Below are positions 1-8,580 of a stretch of DNA of 64,000 nt, in pieces. How positions within the stretch are numbered: position 1 is the stretch's first letter; every line of letters begins with the position of its first letter. The notes below the pieces were generated by a model. It had not been told where the DNA came from. It saw nothing but the letters and a program-made list of their open reading frames with translations, and searched no databases. The stretch is from Bacillus gaemokensis (lineage in GTDB: Bacteria > Bacillota > Bacilli > Bacillales > Bacillaceae_G). The translations under genes were made by a program, and so were the position numbers. The stretch lies in contig NZ_LTAQ01000023.1 of the NCBI RefSeq assembly GCF_001590835.1, forward strand, positions 64,596-128,595, read 5' to 3'.

Positions 1-10
1 TTAATAATGT

Positions 11-51
11 AAAAAAACAACAGGACTGTCCTACGTAAATAAGACAGTCCT
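11..51 (-). terminator. Terminator of the sigma/anti-sigma operon
   Basis: Stem AGGACTGTC / GACAGTCCT (22-51) lies just after the stop of the anti-sigma gene. On the minus strand it is followed by seven T residues (11-17), which gives an intrinsic terminator. Confidence 0.85.
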
Positions 52-59
52 TACATCTG

Positions 60-1208
60 TTATTTCTTCAAATCAATAATGATATCATCTAAAACAATAT
101 CTTTATTTTTCCCTTCTCGTTTAGGCACTTCAATCTTCTTCTCTTTTCCGCCACTCATTTCTACACCGCCATAGTTCTCAGGTGTGCGAATTCGCAAATT
201 AACATGCGGAGTCACAATCAGTTTCGTTGCATTTTCATTCAGCTTTTGGAACGTTGTACTCCAGTGACTTTTATATGGCTCTGCAGCCGTACTTGTTCCT
301 CCATTTCCTTCACCTGCATAATGATTACCTAAATCATCTTTAATTTCTAATTCAACATCCGCATCATCCCATTCCTTCCTTGTATCTTTAGAAACTTCTT
401 GATTGTAGTAAAGAATAAATGACATAGGTGTCACTGCGATTTTTTCCATATTTACTTTTACGCCATCTTTTTCTGAACTCCCACTAATCGATTGTTCTTT
501 ACTATTCGACGCCTTTAGAGTAAGAGCGAAGTTCCAATTCCCTTTTATCTCTTCTTGCTTTTCTAGAGTTCTTATACTTCGTATATCCCATTCAATATTT
601 ACCTTATCTTCTTTACTGTTAGTAATATTACTTGCAGTAACTAAACCTACATACTTTCCTTTATCAACCTTGGAAATTTTATTCCTTCCGGATATCCCCT
701 CCGCACCTTTTATGTTTAGAAAATCAAAAGTACTAGGATTTTCACCTAAATCCTGGTCACTTTCTATAGAATAGGTTAAAGACACTGTTTTCCCATCAAA
801 AACCGCATCATTTATCGTAACTTTAATTCCTTTACTTTCTTTTGTCATATTTATTTCTGTAGCATGTTTCTTATACTCATAATGAAGCCCAGTTCTTCCA
901 GCCGTATTAACTTGTGCATTATCATAAACACCCGTTCTACCATTATCTAAAAATCGAAAAATATCCCCTACTATCGGAAGACTGCCAGCGTAAGTAGGAA
1001 ACCCTATCCCAAGTGTTGCGACTGATAACCCTACTAAAACGGATGCAACAGCAATCCTCTTTTTCCAGTTCCTTGTCTTTTTCTTTTTATGGATAGCTTG
1101 TTTCAAATTACGTTTCACTTTTTCCTTTTCAAACTCAGAGGCTTCTATTTCCTCAAATCCTTTTTCATCTATTTCAATATCATTTAATAACTCATAAACA
1201 TCCTTCAT
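60..1208 (-). CDS. DUF4179-type membrane anti-sigma factor
   Basis: 382 residues. The N-terminal ~48 residues are charged and cytoplasmic, followed by one membrane segment (about 51-70) and a large extracytoplasmic domain beginning with the YAGSLPIVGDIFRFL signature of DUF4179 proteins. Its ATG overlaps the stop of the upstream ECF sigma factor by 4 bases (ATGA), so the two are translationally coupled. Family knowledge: such proteins hold their cognate sigma factor at the membrane until an envelope signal releases it. The signal is unknown. The gene ends at a strong terminator, so the operon has two genes. Confidence 0.85.
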   Translation of the reverse strand: MKDVYELLNDIEIDEKGFEEIEASEFEKEKVKRNLKQAIHKKKKTRNWKKRIAVASVLVGLSVATLGIGFPTYAGSLPIVGDIFRFLDNGRTGVYDNAQVNTAGRTGLHYEYKKHATEINMTKESKGIKVTINDAVFDGKTVSLTYSIESDQDLGENPSTFDFLNIKGAEGISGRNKISKVDKGKYVGLVTASNITNSKEDKVNIEWDIRSIRTLEKQEEIKGNWNFALTLKASNSKEQSISGSSEKDGVKVNMEKIAVTPMSFILYYNQEVSKDTRKEWDDADVELEIKDDLGNHYAGEGNGGTSTAAEPYKSHWSTTFQKLNENATKLIVTPHVNLRIRTPENYGGVEMSGGKEKKIEVPKREGKNKDIVLDDIIIDLKK

Positions 1209-1771
1209 ATTACACTACCTCCTAAACTAAGATTCGTAGCATTTTTTTGTAATTTCTTTTTCCCCCTATAAATCCGATTATCTATTGCTGCCCGAGTTAA
1301 ATCTAATTTTTCTCCTATCTCTTCCGTCTTTAAACCTAGAAGAAACTTCATGATAAAAATCTTTTGGTCCACAGGCTCTAATTCATGAATAAGCTTCATA
1401 AGTTCATCTCTATCTTCCATTACAATTAATTCATCTTCTGCCGATTTCCCTGTATTTAAATCCACTTCATCTGAAGTAATCTCGACTTTCTTATTTGCTT
1501 TTCTGTAGTAATCAATTGCTTTGAACTTAGCAATCGCTGCAATCCATTTTTTAAAGTCATCTGGATTCCCATGAAACTTATTCGCATTATTCCAAACTGA
1601 CAGAAAAACATCATTGATACATTCCTCTATAAGCCCATCGTTTTTAAGTGGAATAAGAACCTTATGCGTTATCCCCTTTATTAATGGCAAATATGTATCG
1701 ACAATAAACTCTAACGCATCTTCTTTTTGCCGCTGCAGCCTTTTTATAAAATTTTTCTCATTTGATTTCAT
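1205..1771 (-). CDS. ECF-type sigma-70 family RNA polymerase sigma factor
   Basis: 188 residues. Region 2 spans roughly residues 20-95, with FHGNPDDFKKWIAAIAKFKAIDYYRK matching the -10-binding helix of ECF sigmas. Region 4 spans about 125-180, with EPVDQKIFIMKFLLGLKTEEIGEKLDLTRAAIDNRIYRGKKKL as its helix-turn-helix. RBS AAGGGG lies 6 bases before the ATG. It is first in a two-gene operon with its anti-sigma factor. Autoregulation is usual for the family, but I could not pick out a convincing ECF promoter upstream. Length is normal for the family. Confidence 0.9.
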   Translation of the reverse strand: MKSNEKNFIKRLQRQKEDALEFIVDTYLPLIKGITHKVLIPLKNDGLIEECINDVFLSVWNNANKFHGNPDDFKKWIAAIAKFKAIDYYRKANKKVEITSDEVDLNTGKSAEDELIVMEDRDELMKLIHELEPVDQKIFIMKFLLGLKTEEIGEKLDLTRAAIDNRIYRGKKKLQKNATNLSLGGSVI

Positions 1772-2076
1772 TTCACAGTTCCCCTTATTTTGTCGTAAAA
1801 GCTTTTACACTTTATATAACGTACAAGAAAAATTTTTCTCTCATATTTCAAACATTTTTATTTCATAAAGGGAAATTCCCATCTAAAAATGAACAATCAA
1901 TTCAATGGTACAATTTTCATTTTTTCTCCCCTAATTGTCTCATACAAATATTAATGCGGAAGAAAATTTTCTCAAGTCTATATTTTATTTCACATAGTAT
2001 ACTATTTATGTAGTTATCTTTTACCTAGCTATACATTTTACTTAATTAATCTATCATTATTTTACAATTTTAATTT
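1772..2076. other. Intergenic region between divergent sigma and asnB genes
   Basis: About 300 AT-rich bases carrying the divergent promoters. No T-box specifier or AGGGTGG antiterminator motif is visible, so asnB does not look T-box controlled. No convincing ORF was seen. Confidence 0.5.
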
Positions 2077-2092
2077 AGGAGATGAGATGTAT

Positions 2093-3916
2093 ATGTGTGG
2101 AATTACAGGTTGGGTAGATTGGCAAGAAGATCTTTCAAATCAACATACAATTTTAAAAGCTATGGCGAAAAGTATCGATCATCGTGGTCCTGATGCAGAA
2201 GGTTTTTGGTTTTCGCCACGAGCAGCATTTGCACATCGCCGATTAATTGTAATTGATCCACAAGGCGGGACGCAGCCAAAAACATTCCAAGCTGGTGATT
2301 ATATTTACGCCATTACATATAATGGGGAGATTTATAATTTTCGTGAGCTGAGAGAAATATTACAAAAGCGCGGTCATACATTTCAGACACATTCAGACAC
2401 AGAGGTATTACTGCACGCCTATTTAGAATGGCAGGAAGATTGTGTACAACATTTAAACGGGATTTTTGCATTTGCAATATGGGATGATCAAAAACAACAG
2501 CTCTTTTTAGCTAGAGATCATTTAGGTGTAAAACCACTCTTTTATACGGAACGAAATAACAGTATTATTTTTGGATCTGAGATTAAAGCACTACTATCTC
2601 ATCCATCTGTCCCTGCTGAAATTGATACAGATGGCATCAATGAAATATTTGGCCTAGGATCATTTCGAACTCCAGGATGCGGTGTATTTAAGCATATTAA
2701 AGAAGTACGTGCCGGGCATTATATAACATTCACTCGGGATAGAAAGACAGTAAAGAACTATTGGGACTTAGAAAGCAAACAACACATAGATACTCCTGAG
2801 AATACGGCTTCACATATTCTTTCCATTTTACAGGATACCGTAAAAAGACAATTAATTGCCGATGTCCCCCTCGTTTGTATGTTGTCAGGAGGATTAGACT
2901 CCAGTGGTATTACAGCTCTAGCAGGTACAGAGTTTGCGCGAAACAACAAGACTTTACACACATATTCAATTGATTTTGCCAACAGTGCCAAAGATTTTGA
3001 ACTAACGTTTGCTCGCACTGGCTTGGACGCTCCTTGGGTAAAACGTGTATCGGAACATGTGGGAACAGCTCATCACGACATTATTGTAAATGCAGAAGAA
3101 TTAGCAAATCATTTCTTCGTTCCGCTTCATGCAAAGGATTTACCAAGTGCTGGTGAGATGGAAACTTCACTTTATTTACTATTTCGCGAAATGAAAAAGG
3201 ACGCAACTGTCGCTCTATCTGGCGAATCCGCTGATGAAGTATTTGGCGGATATCCTTGGTTCCATCAAGAGGAACTTTTATATGTAAATCAATTTCCATG
3301 GCTAACGAATTGGAAAAATACATCCTTTCTATTATTAAATGAAGTAAGACAACAGTGCAATCCCGAGAATTACATAAATAAACGATTCCAGGAAGCTGTA
3401 CTTGAAGTCCCCATTCTTGAAGGGGAAAGTAAAAAAGAAGCAAAACAGCGCCAAATGTTTTATTTATTTTTAACAAGATTTCTTCCTTTCTTACTCGACC
3501 GAAAAGATCGTATGAGCATGGCAGTTGGCTTTGAAGTCCGCGTTCCATTTTGCGATTACCGTCTTGTAGAATATTTATGGAATGTACCTTTTCATATAAA
3601 AAGCATTGATAACATTGAAAAAGGAATTTTACGTAGAGCATTGCGTGGGGCATTACCTGACGATGTCCGAAACCGAAGAAAAAGTGCCTATCCAACTTCA
3701 CAAGACCCACATTATTTACAAGCAGTCCGCAATTTAACGCTCGATATGTGTAGCAATAAAAACAATCCGATCTTCTCACTCGTCAATCATTCCACATTGC
3801 TTGCAATTGCTGATAGAATAAATCAAGAAATTGATGATTTTGAGGCGAGAAGTGCGATGGAATATATGCTACAAGTCAATGAATGGCTAAAAACTTATCC
3901 CATTCATATTCACTAA
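2093..3916 (+). CDS. asnB: Glutamine-hydrolysing asparagine synthetase
   Basis: Makes asparagine from aspartate, ATP and glutamine in the cytoplasm. I place the start at the second ATG (2093) because the mature enzyme needs Cys immediately after Met as the glutaminase nucleophile (MCGITGWVDW), and AGGAG at 2078-2082 is 10 bases away from it but only 4 from the first ATG at 2087. The class II amidotransferase domain covers about residues 2-195. The synthetase domain has the PP-loop SGGLDSS at about 265-271. About 607 residues, full length. Monocistronic, with a perfect hairpin terminator downstream. It resembles the AsnO/AsnB type of Bacillus; which paralogue it is cannot be settled here. Confidence 0.93.
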   Translation: MCGITGWVDWQEDLSNQHTILKAMAKSIDHRGPDAEGFWFSPRAAFAHRRLIVIDPQGGTQPKTFQAGDYIYAITYNGEIYNFRELREILQKRGHTFQTHSDTEVLLHAYLEWQEDCVQHLNGIFAFAIWDDQKQQLFLARDHLGVKPLFYTERNNSIIFGSEIKALLSHPSVPAEIDTDGINEIFGLGSFRTPGCGVFKHIKEVRAGHYITFTRDRKTVKNYWDLESKQHIDTPENTASHILSILQDTVKRQLIADVPLVCMLSGGLDSSGITALAGTEFARNNKTLHTYSIDFANSAKDFELTFARTGLDAPWVKRVSEHVGTAHHDIIVNAEELANHFFVPLHAKDLPSAGEMETSLYLLFREMKKDATVALSGESADEVFGGYPWFHQEELLYVNQFPWLTNWKNTSFLLLNEVRQQCNPENYINKRFQEAVLEVPILEGESKKEAKQRQMFYLFLTRFLPFLLDRKDRMSMAVGFEVRVPFCDYRLVEYLWNVPFHIKSIDNIEKGILRRALRGALPDDVRNRRKSAYPTSQDPHYLQAVRNLTLDMCSNKNNPIFSLVNHSTLLAIADRINQEIDDFEARSAMEYMLQVNEWLKTYPIHIH

Positions 3917-3920
3917 AAGC

Positions 3921-3958
3921 AAAAGGAGATGAGAACATATATGTTCTCATCTCCTTTT
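3921..3958. terminator. Bidirectional terminator between convergent genes
   Basis: Nearly perfect palindrome with an 18-bp stem of the form AAAAGGAGATGAGAACAT and its complement, flanked by A and T runs. It serves asnB (+) and the phosphatase gene (-). Confidence 0.9.
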
Positions 3959-3967
3959 GTACGTATA

Positions 3968-4762
3968 TTAATTTGCACGTTTCCTATTTTCTGTATCAAT
4001 GGACCAACCAATAATAGTAGCGCAGTCCCTACCTTTCCATTCAAGTACATTCGCTAATACAGGTTCTATTTGCAAGAACTCTCCATCATGTAATGCGTTA
4101 AATAAAGATTGATCATCCTCAAACGTTTGCTTATCACAATCTAAAATTCCGTCCGTTGCCATAACAATGTGATTCATTCCTCTTTCTAAGCCTCGAACAC
4201 CTGAAGTAAAGCAAGGAGTATTAGCCGCAAAAACATTTCTTCTTCCTATACATTCATAGTATTTTCGCTGATTTAGTCTTCCTTTCCCGCTCTTTGCCCG
4301 TTCAGGATGAAATAAATAAGCAAAACAATCACCAACTGATAGCCAATATAAAAACTCACCTTTTCGTAAACAAATTAAACAACCAAGTTCTTCATTCTCT
4401 TGTTCACAGTTCTCAATAAATAATTCATCAGTAAACAACGCTAATAAATACATATGTGTATGATGAAACGCTAGATGAATGGGATATGAGAATAATTCTT
4501 TTAACTTCTCTTTCCTTTCAGAAATTGCTTCTATTATATAATGGATATTTTTCGTTTTATGATGAGCATCGAAAATCATAACAAATTCAAATTCTAGTTG
4601 CGGATCCCACCAAGCTAGTACTGCATCTCCTCTTTCATACGCATCACTCTCTTGATTTCCACCATATACGCCAACTGAAAGAGGACCACATTTTTCAACA
4701 TGTATTTGATCTAAATACATCTTTTCATGACTAATCCATTTAAATGTATTCACTTCTATCAT
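3968..4762 (-). CDS. PP2C-like protein phosphatase domain protein
   Basis: 264 residues. It has the motif order of PP2C (PPM) phosphatases: FDAHH (normally DGHG), then LSVGDCFAYLF, then MATDGILDCD, and a final RDCATIIGW in place of the usual DNxT. The metal-binding aspartates of these motifs are present, although the first motif is altered, so activity is likely but not certain. No membrane segment or receptor domain is fused to it. It is a single gene that converges on asnB; no partner kinase or anti-sigma protein lies beside it. The likely role is dephosphorylation of Ser/Thr, substrate unknown. Confidence 0.75.
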   Translation of the reverse strand: MIEVNTFKWISHEKMYLDQIHVEKCGPLSVGVYGGNQESDAYERGDAVLAWWDPQLEFEFVMIFDAHHKTKNIHYIIEAISERKEKLKELFSYPIHLAFHHTHMYLLALFTDELFIENCEQENEELGCLICLRKGEFLYWLSVGDCFAYLFHPERAKSGKGRLNQRKYYECIGRRNVFAANTPCFTSGVRGLERGMNHIVMATDGILDCDKQTFEDDQSLFNALHDGEFLQIEPVLANVLEWKGRDCATIIGWSIDTENRKRAN

Positions 4763-4923
4763 CCTCTCTCTTGCTATTTGTATGCCTTTACACTAAGAGT
4801 AACTGATATTTCAATAAAAATAAACTTTTTCACTAATTTTCGTGTGAAATAGAAGGATTTAACATCTTATATAACGAATATATCGTATTATAAGATATAA
4901 AATTCAAACGGAGGTACATCCAT

Positions 4924-5334
4924 ATGAAAAATATTAATAAGAGTTGGGAAACGATTTATTATCACTTACGACATGAATATGAAGACAATCTCTCTCACCA
5001 AGCGATTCGGCTTTTGCAAATTATTTCACGAGAAAAAGCTACTACAATTGGAAAAATTGCATCCGAATTAAACTTGTCTCATAATACTTCATCTGAACAT
5101 GTAAAACGTCTTATTCAAAAAGGCTTTATTATAAAAGAAAGAAATAAAAGAGATGAACGCATCGTCAATGTAGCATTAACTACAGAAGGCATTCAAGCTT
5201 TAACAAAACATACGCGATTAGATGAAGAAAAACTGAATATATTACAAGCTCACCTTTCAACAGAAGAGCAACAATTAATTCAAAAAGCATTTTCGTTATT
5301 AGCAAAGGAGGCGCAATATGCATTTCCTCGTTAA
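4924..5334 (+). CDS. MarR family transcriptional regulator
   Basis: 136 residues. The winged helix-turn-helix at about 45-105 reads ATTIGKIASELNLSHNTSSEHVKRLIQKGFI, with the wing KRDERIVNVALT typical of MarR proteins. RBS GGAGGTA lies 7 bases before the ATG. Its 3' end overlaps the next gene by 17 bases, so it is the first gene of a three-gene operon with a DUF3147 membrane protein and an alpha/beta hydrolase. It probably represses its own operon in response to a small molecule; the ligand is unknown. Confidence 0.9.
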   Translation: MKNINKSWETIYYHLRHEYEDNLSHQAIRLLQIISREKATTIGKIASELNLSHNTSSEHVKRLIQKGFIIKERNKRDERIVNVALTTEGIQALTKHTRLDEEKLNILQAHLSTEEQQLIQKAFSLLAKEAQYAFPR

Positions 5335-5647
5335 AATGATTGTCTCAGCCCTAATTATTGGTGGCGTAACTGAATTTGCTAAACATTATAGTACACTTGG
5401 CGGTTTCATAGCTGCCCTCCCGCTTATTAGTTTACTCAGCTTGTTTTGGATTTCTGTTGAAGGCGGCAACAAACAAGACTTAAGTCAATTTGCTTTAGGG
5501 GTATTATATGGATTTCCTGCATCAGCACTACTACTATTTATCGTCTATATTGGATTAAAAAATTCTTTTTCGCTAAGTACATCAGTGCTATTCGGTATAG
5601 GGATTTGGTGTATCGCATTCGCTTGTCAAAAAGTATTTCAGTCTTAG
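5318..5647 (+). CDS. DUF3147 family small membrane protein
   Basis: 109 residues with four predicted membrane segments. GGVTEFAKHYSTLGGFIAALPLISLLSLFWI is the signature of DUF3147. It is encoded inside the end of the marR gene, with its own RBS (AAAGGAGG) 6 bases upstream, so the two are co-translated. Function unknown. Confidence 0.8.
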   Translation: MHFLVKMIVSALIIGGVTEFAKHYSTLGGFIAALPLISLLSLFWISVEGGNKQDLSQFALGVLYGFPASALLLFIVYIGLKNSFSLSTSVLFGIGIWCIAFACQKVFQS

Positions 5648-5659
5648 AGGAGGATTACT

Positions 5660-6592
5660 ATGAGCAATTTTGTAGAAGTACTCGGAAAGAAAATAGAAGT
5701 TTGTATAAAGGGCACTGGTTCTCAAACAATAGTCATTCAAACAGGAATGGGCTGTTCTTTTTATGATTGGATGCCAATCGCAGAGAAGCTTGCTTTGAAT
5801 TATAAAGTTGTTCTATTTCATCGCCCCGGTTATGGACAAAGTGAGCTCGGTAACGAGGCGCGTACGACACTACAAGCGACAAAAGAGCTACACGAATTAT
5901 TACATGTGTTAGCTATTCGACAACCGATTATTTTAATTGGACATTCTTATGGAGGATTATGCGCGCAGCAATTTGCTATGTTGCATTCTAATCAACTAGC
6001 AGCTGTGATTCTACTTGATTCTACTTCTATGAACTTACATCGATTAGATGACCTTGATCTACCCATCTCTGATGAAACAGACTCAGATGATATGTGGCTA
6101 CAAAAATATATGAATTACGCCAATATGAATTCAGACTCACTTCATGCAGAACTACACTCTACATTCGTAAATCAATATGGTCATTTATCATTATATAAGC
6201 AGAATCAGTATATAGATTTTTCTACCTCACCTTTATTATATAAAGCTACCGCTTCTGAACTTTCAGAGTGGAAAGTTTGTGCAAAAAGAATGAAACAACT
6301 GGGAGTAACATTAGAAATTCCATTGATTATCATTGGTAGAGATCCAAATTATTCTATACAGCAAATGATTCAAGGGGGCATGCCACATGAAGAAGCAACA
6401 AAGCTTGAAGTAGTGTGGCAAGAACTTATCCAAGAGCAACGATTACTTTCTAAAAACAGCCAATATATTCTCGCACCAAATGCTAGCCATGGAATTGAAA
6501 GTGACCGGCCAGATATCATAATTGATACCATTCATTCCTTACAAAAAGGTGATTTAAATGACAGTAGAAACCATAAGCCTTTCCACAATTAA
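5660..6592 (+). CDS. Alpha/beta hydrolase
   Basis: 310 residues. Oxyanion and core strand region at about 25-60 (VIQTGMGCSFYDWMPIAEKL), nucleophile elbow GHSYGG with Ser96, and candidate catalytic His277 in PNASHGIES near the C-terminus. RBS GAGGAGG is 7 bases upstream and 12 bases separate it from the DUF3147 gene, so it ends the marR operon. No signal peptide, so it is cytoplasmic. Substrate unknown; it could be a detoxifying esterase given the MarR context. Confidence 0.85.
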   Translation: MSNFVEVLGKKIEVCIKGTGSQTIVIQTGMGCSFYDWMPIAEKLALNYKVVLFHRPGYGQSELGNEARTTLQATKELHELLHVLAIRQPIILIGHSYGGLCAQQFAMLHSNQLAAVILLDSTSMNLHRLDDLDLPISDETDSDDMWLQKYMNYANMNSDSLHAELHSTFVNQYGHLSLYKQNQYIDFSTSPLLYKATASELSEWKVCAKRMKQLGVTLEIPLIIIGRDPNYSIQQMIQGGMPHEEATKLEVVWQELIQEQRLLSKNSQYILAPNASHGIESDRPDIIIDTIHSLQKGDLNDSRNHKPFHN

Positions 6593-6614
6593 ATAAGTAT
6601 ACTAAACAACTAAG

Positions 6615-6645
6615 TAAAAAAAGGAAGCAGTCTTCACTGCTTCCT
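6615..6645 (-). terminator. Terminator between convergent genes
   Basis: Stem AGGAAGCAG / CTGCTTCCT with a 6-base loop. The run of A at 6615-6621 gives a U-tract on the minus strand. Confidence 0.85.
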
Positions 6646-6652
6646 CTCTCAT

Positions 6653-7042
6653 CTATTCATAATTCTCTTCGTCTTCATCAACATCATAATATGAGTTTCC
6701 ATTATTCACATATATAGGTCCGTTCGCAACATCAACACGGAGTACCCATGCCCATGGTACATCTAATCGTTTATGTAATGCGCGCCAAAATGCCATTGAT
6801 TTTCTTTCATACTCCTGAAATTCCTGAAGTATATCTTTATAGGAGGTGCCGTCTAACTGAATATTTGCTTCTAGCAAGCGAGAATAGGCATAGTGTTGTA
6901 ATTCTAGTTCTGCTGCAACTTCCATTTCTTCTAACGTTGCCATACCAATAATGGTTCCGTCAAGTGGTGCAATTTCATATACATTCTGAATATCAATAGA
7001 CCCTTCTAGATGATCTACTAACCTCTTCTCTTTCTCAAACAT
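6653..7042 (-). CDS. Conserved acidic protein of unknown function
   Basis: 129 residues from the ATG at 7042. A longer reading exists, but AAAGGAGG sits 8 bases before this ATG, so I use it. The sequence is acidic (C-terminus YYDVDEDEENYE) with a predicted helical middle part and a WAWVLRVDVANGPIYV strand. No signal peptide, membrane segment or known motif. I do not recognise the family beyond it looking like a conserved B. cereus-group protein. Monocistronic. Confidence 0.65.
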   Translation of the reverse strand: MFEKEKRLVDHLEGSIDIQNVYEIAPLDGTIIGMATLEEMEVAAELELQHYAYSRLLEANIQLDGTSYKDILQEFQEYERKSMAFWRALHKRLDVPWAWVLRVDVANGPIYVNNGNSYYDVDEDEENYE

Positions 7043-7139
7043 GTAAACAGCCTCCTTTATCACATAATTTTTTATGTTTCAAAAGGATACTTCTCTATTT
7101 CTTTTATACTTTCCTGCTTTTTTGATAAAATTTTACAAA

Positions 7140-7721
7140 TTATTCACCGGATGACCTGTTTGTCATTCGTTCTGCTGCTATTCTTACAGCTGAAGTTAGT
7201 TGCTCTTTCTTAAAAGTTAATTTGTACATATCAGGCATTTCAAGTCCTTTCCAAAAGTGAAAATTATATTTAGAATCAAAATAGTTCATAATTAACACCA
7301 TAATATTCCCATGCGTTCCTATCACAATGTTTTTTCCTTCATACTGTTTTAATATATTTTTAATACATATGACACCACGCTGTTGTGCTATATAATTTGA
7401 TTCCCCATCTTCAAAAGAAAAAGTTGGATTCTCCCATACTTTTATAATTGCTTCCTCAAAATCTATTACTGATTCCTTACTTAATAGTCTCTCACGTAAG
7501 TCTTCTTCAATTTGTATTGGTAAGTCAAATTGCTTTGCAACTCCTTGAACAGTTTGAATTGCTCGTTTGTATGGACTAGAGATTACAAGATCTATTTGTT
7601 CCCCTTTTAATAAATCTGTCACGGTTTATGTATCATTCCGTCCTTTTTCAGATAATGGACGTTCTCTTTCTTCTGGTGTATATGTAGAATGGGCGTGGCG
7701 TACAAAATAAATTTGAGTCAT
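7140..7721 (-). pseudogene. Histidine phosphatase family protein, interrupted by an in-frame stop
   Basis: Reading from the ATG at 7721 (RBS AAAGGAGAGAGG) gives MTQIYFVRHAHSTYTPEERE, a perfect histidine-phosphatase N-terminus with the catalytic RHA motif, up to an in-frame TAA at 7626-7628 (codon 32). The same frame then continues without a gap through SSPYKRAIQTVQ and the second catalytic His in VIGTHGNIMVLIMN to the normal end: 193 codons in all. The downstream part could restart at a GTG (7622), but that piece lacks the RHA phospho-acceptor and cannot be a working enzyme. It is a recent nonsense mutation or a sequencing error. Confidence 0.88.
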
Positions 7722-7851
7722 AATATTCCTCTCTCCTTTATAAAAACATAAAAAACTAGGGTTTCAAACAAATAATCAAAATAACTTCTACAATCATTAT
7801 TTTCATGCTTCCTGTTTATAATTGTAATATGATTTTTTTAGGAGTGATAAA

Positions 7852-8500
7852 GTGTCTCTCAATAAAAAAGACTGCAAAATTCAACTGTCAAATGAACTAA
7901 ATGCTTCTAATTTCGGTCCAACATTCCCATCTCGCCCTCCTTTTACACTTCCAACTGGGCCTACTGGGAGCACTGGATCTACCGGCGACACTGGGCCCTA
8001 CCGGTGGCACTGGACCTACTGGTGGCACTGGGCCTACTGGTACATTTGATACAACTACTGAAGCTTATGGTCATATTTATAGTACTATTTATAGTACTAC
8101 TGCACAATCAATCGCACCTGGCGATAATATTATATTTGATTCAAACGGCTCATTAAAAAGTGTTTTTTACACACCAGGTACATCAGCTGCTACTGTAGAC
8201 CCTACAGTGGGAGGTTCTTATTTGGTTATTTTTAAAGTGTTAGTTACATCACCAGCTGAAGCAACCTACGCTGTTACCGTAGGCAGTGTTGCTCAAGCCA
8301 CCACTTCTTACACAGAATCCACAAATGCAACTGGGAATTTATTATTATCAGGATCTGCAGTAATTAACATACCTGGTGGTACTGCCGTTACACTGCGAAA
8401 TGTGGGAACTACAAATACTTTACCAATTGTTCCTATTACAGTAATCGGTGCTCCTGCAATTAACGCTTCTATCCAATTAGTTCGATTAGATATTGGGTAA
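7852..8500 (+). pseudogene. BclA-like collagen-like exosporium protein, frameshifted
   Basis: A GTG start (RBS TAGGAGTG) opens a leader ending NFGPTFPSRPPFTLPTGPTG, close to the exosporium-targeting leader of BclA. A short GXT collagen-like run follows. At GGGCCC (7993-7998) one extra base breaks the frame: the first frame reads into YRWHWTYWW and stops at 8049, while the +1 frame resumes GPTGGTGPTGG and a ~150-residue beta-rich C-terminal domain similar in layout to the BclA trimerisation head. Restored, the protein would be about 215 residues. Family role: hair-like nap glycoprotein on the exosporium. A strong terminator follows. Confidence 0.88.
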
Positions 8501-8526
8501 TTCCTTTCAGTATTTTTCATTGCATA

Positions 8527-8559
8527 ACAAAAGGTGCCTATAGAAAAGGCACCTTTTGT
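8527..8559. terminator. Bidirectional terminator
   Basis: Hairpin ACAAAAGGTGCC / GGCACCTTTTGT between the exosporium gene (+) and the serine hydrolase gene (-). Confidence 0.88.
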
Positions 8560-8580
8560 TTACATAATAAAATTATATTG

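Noticed and set aside
1772-2076. T-box riboswitch upstream of asnB
   Set aside because: No specifier loop, no AGGGTGG-like T-box sequence and no leader terminator found.
3081-3779. 232-codon minus-strand frame inside asnB
   Set aside because: Antisense shadow of a well-conserved gene; low-quality composition and no RBS.
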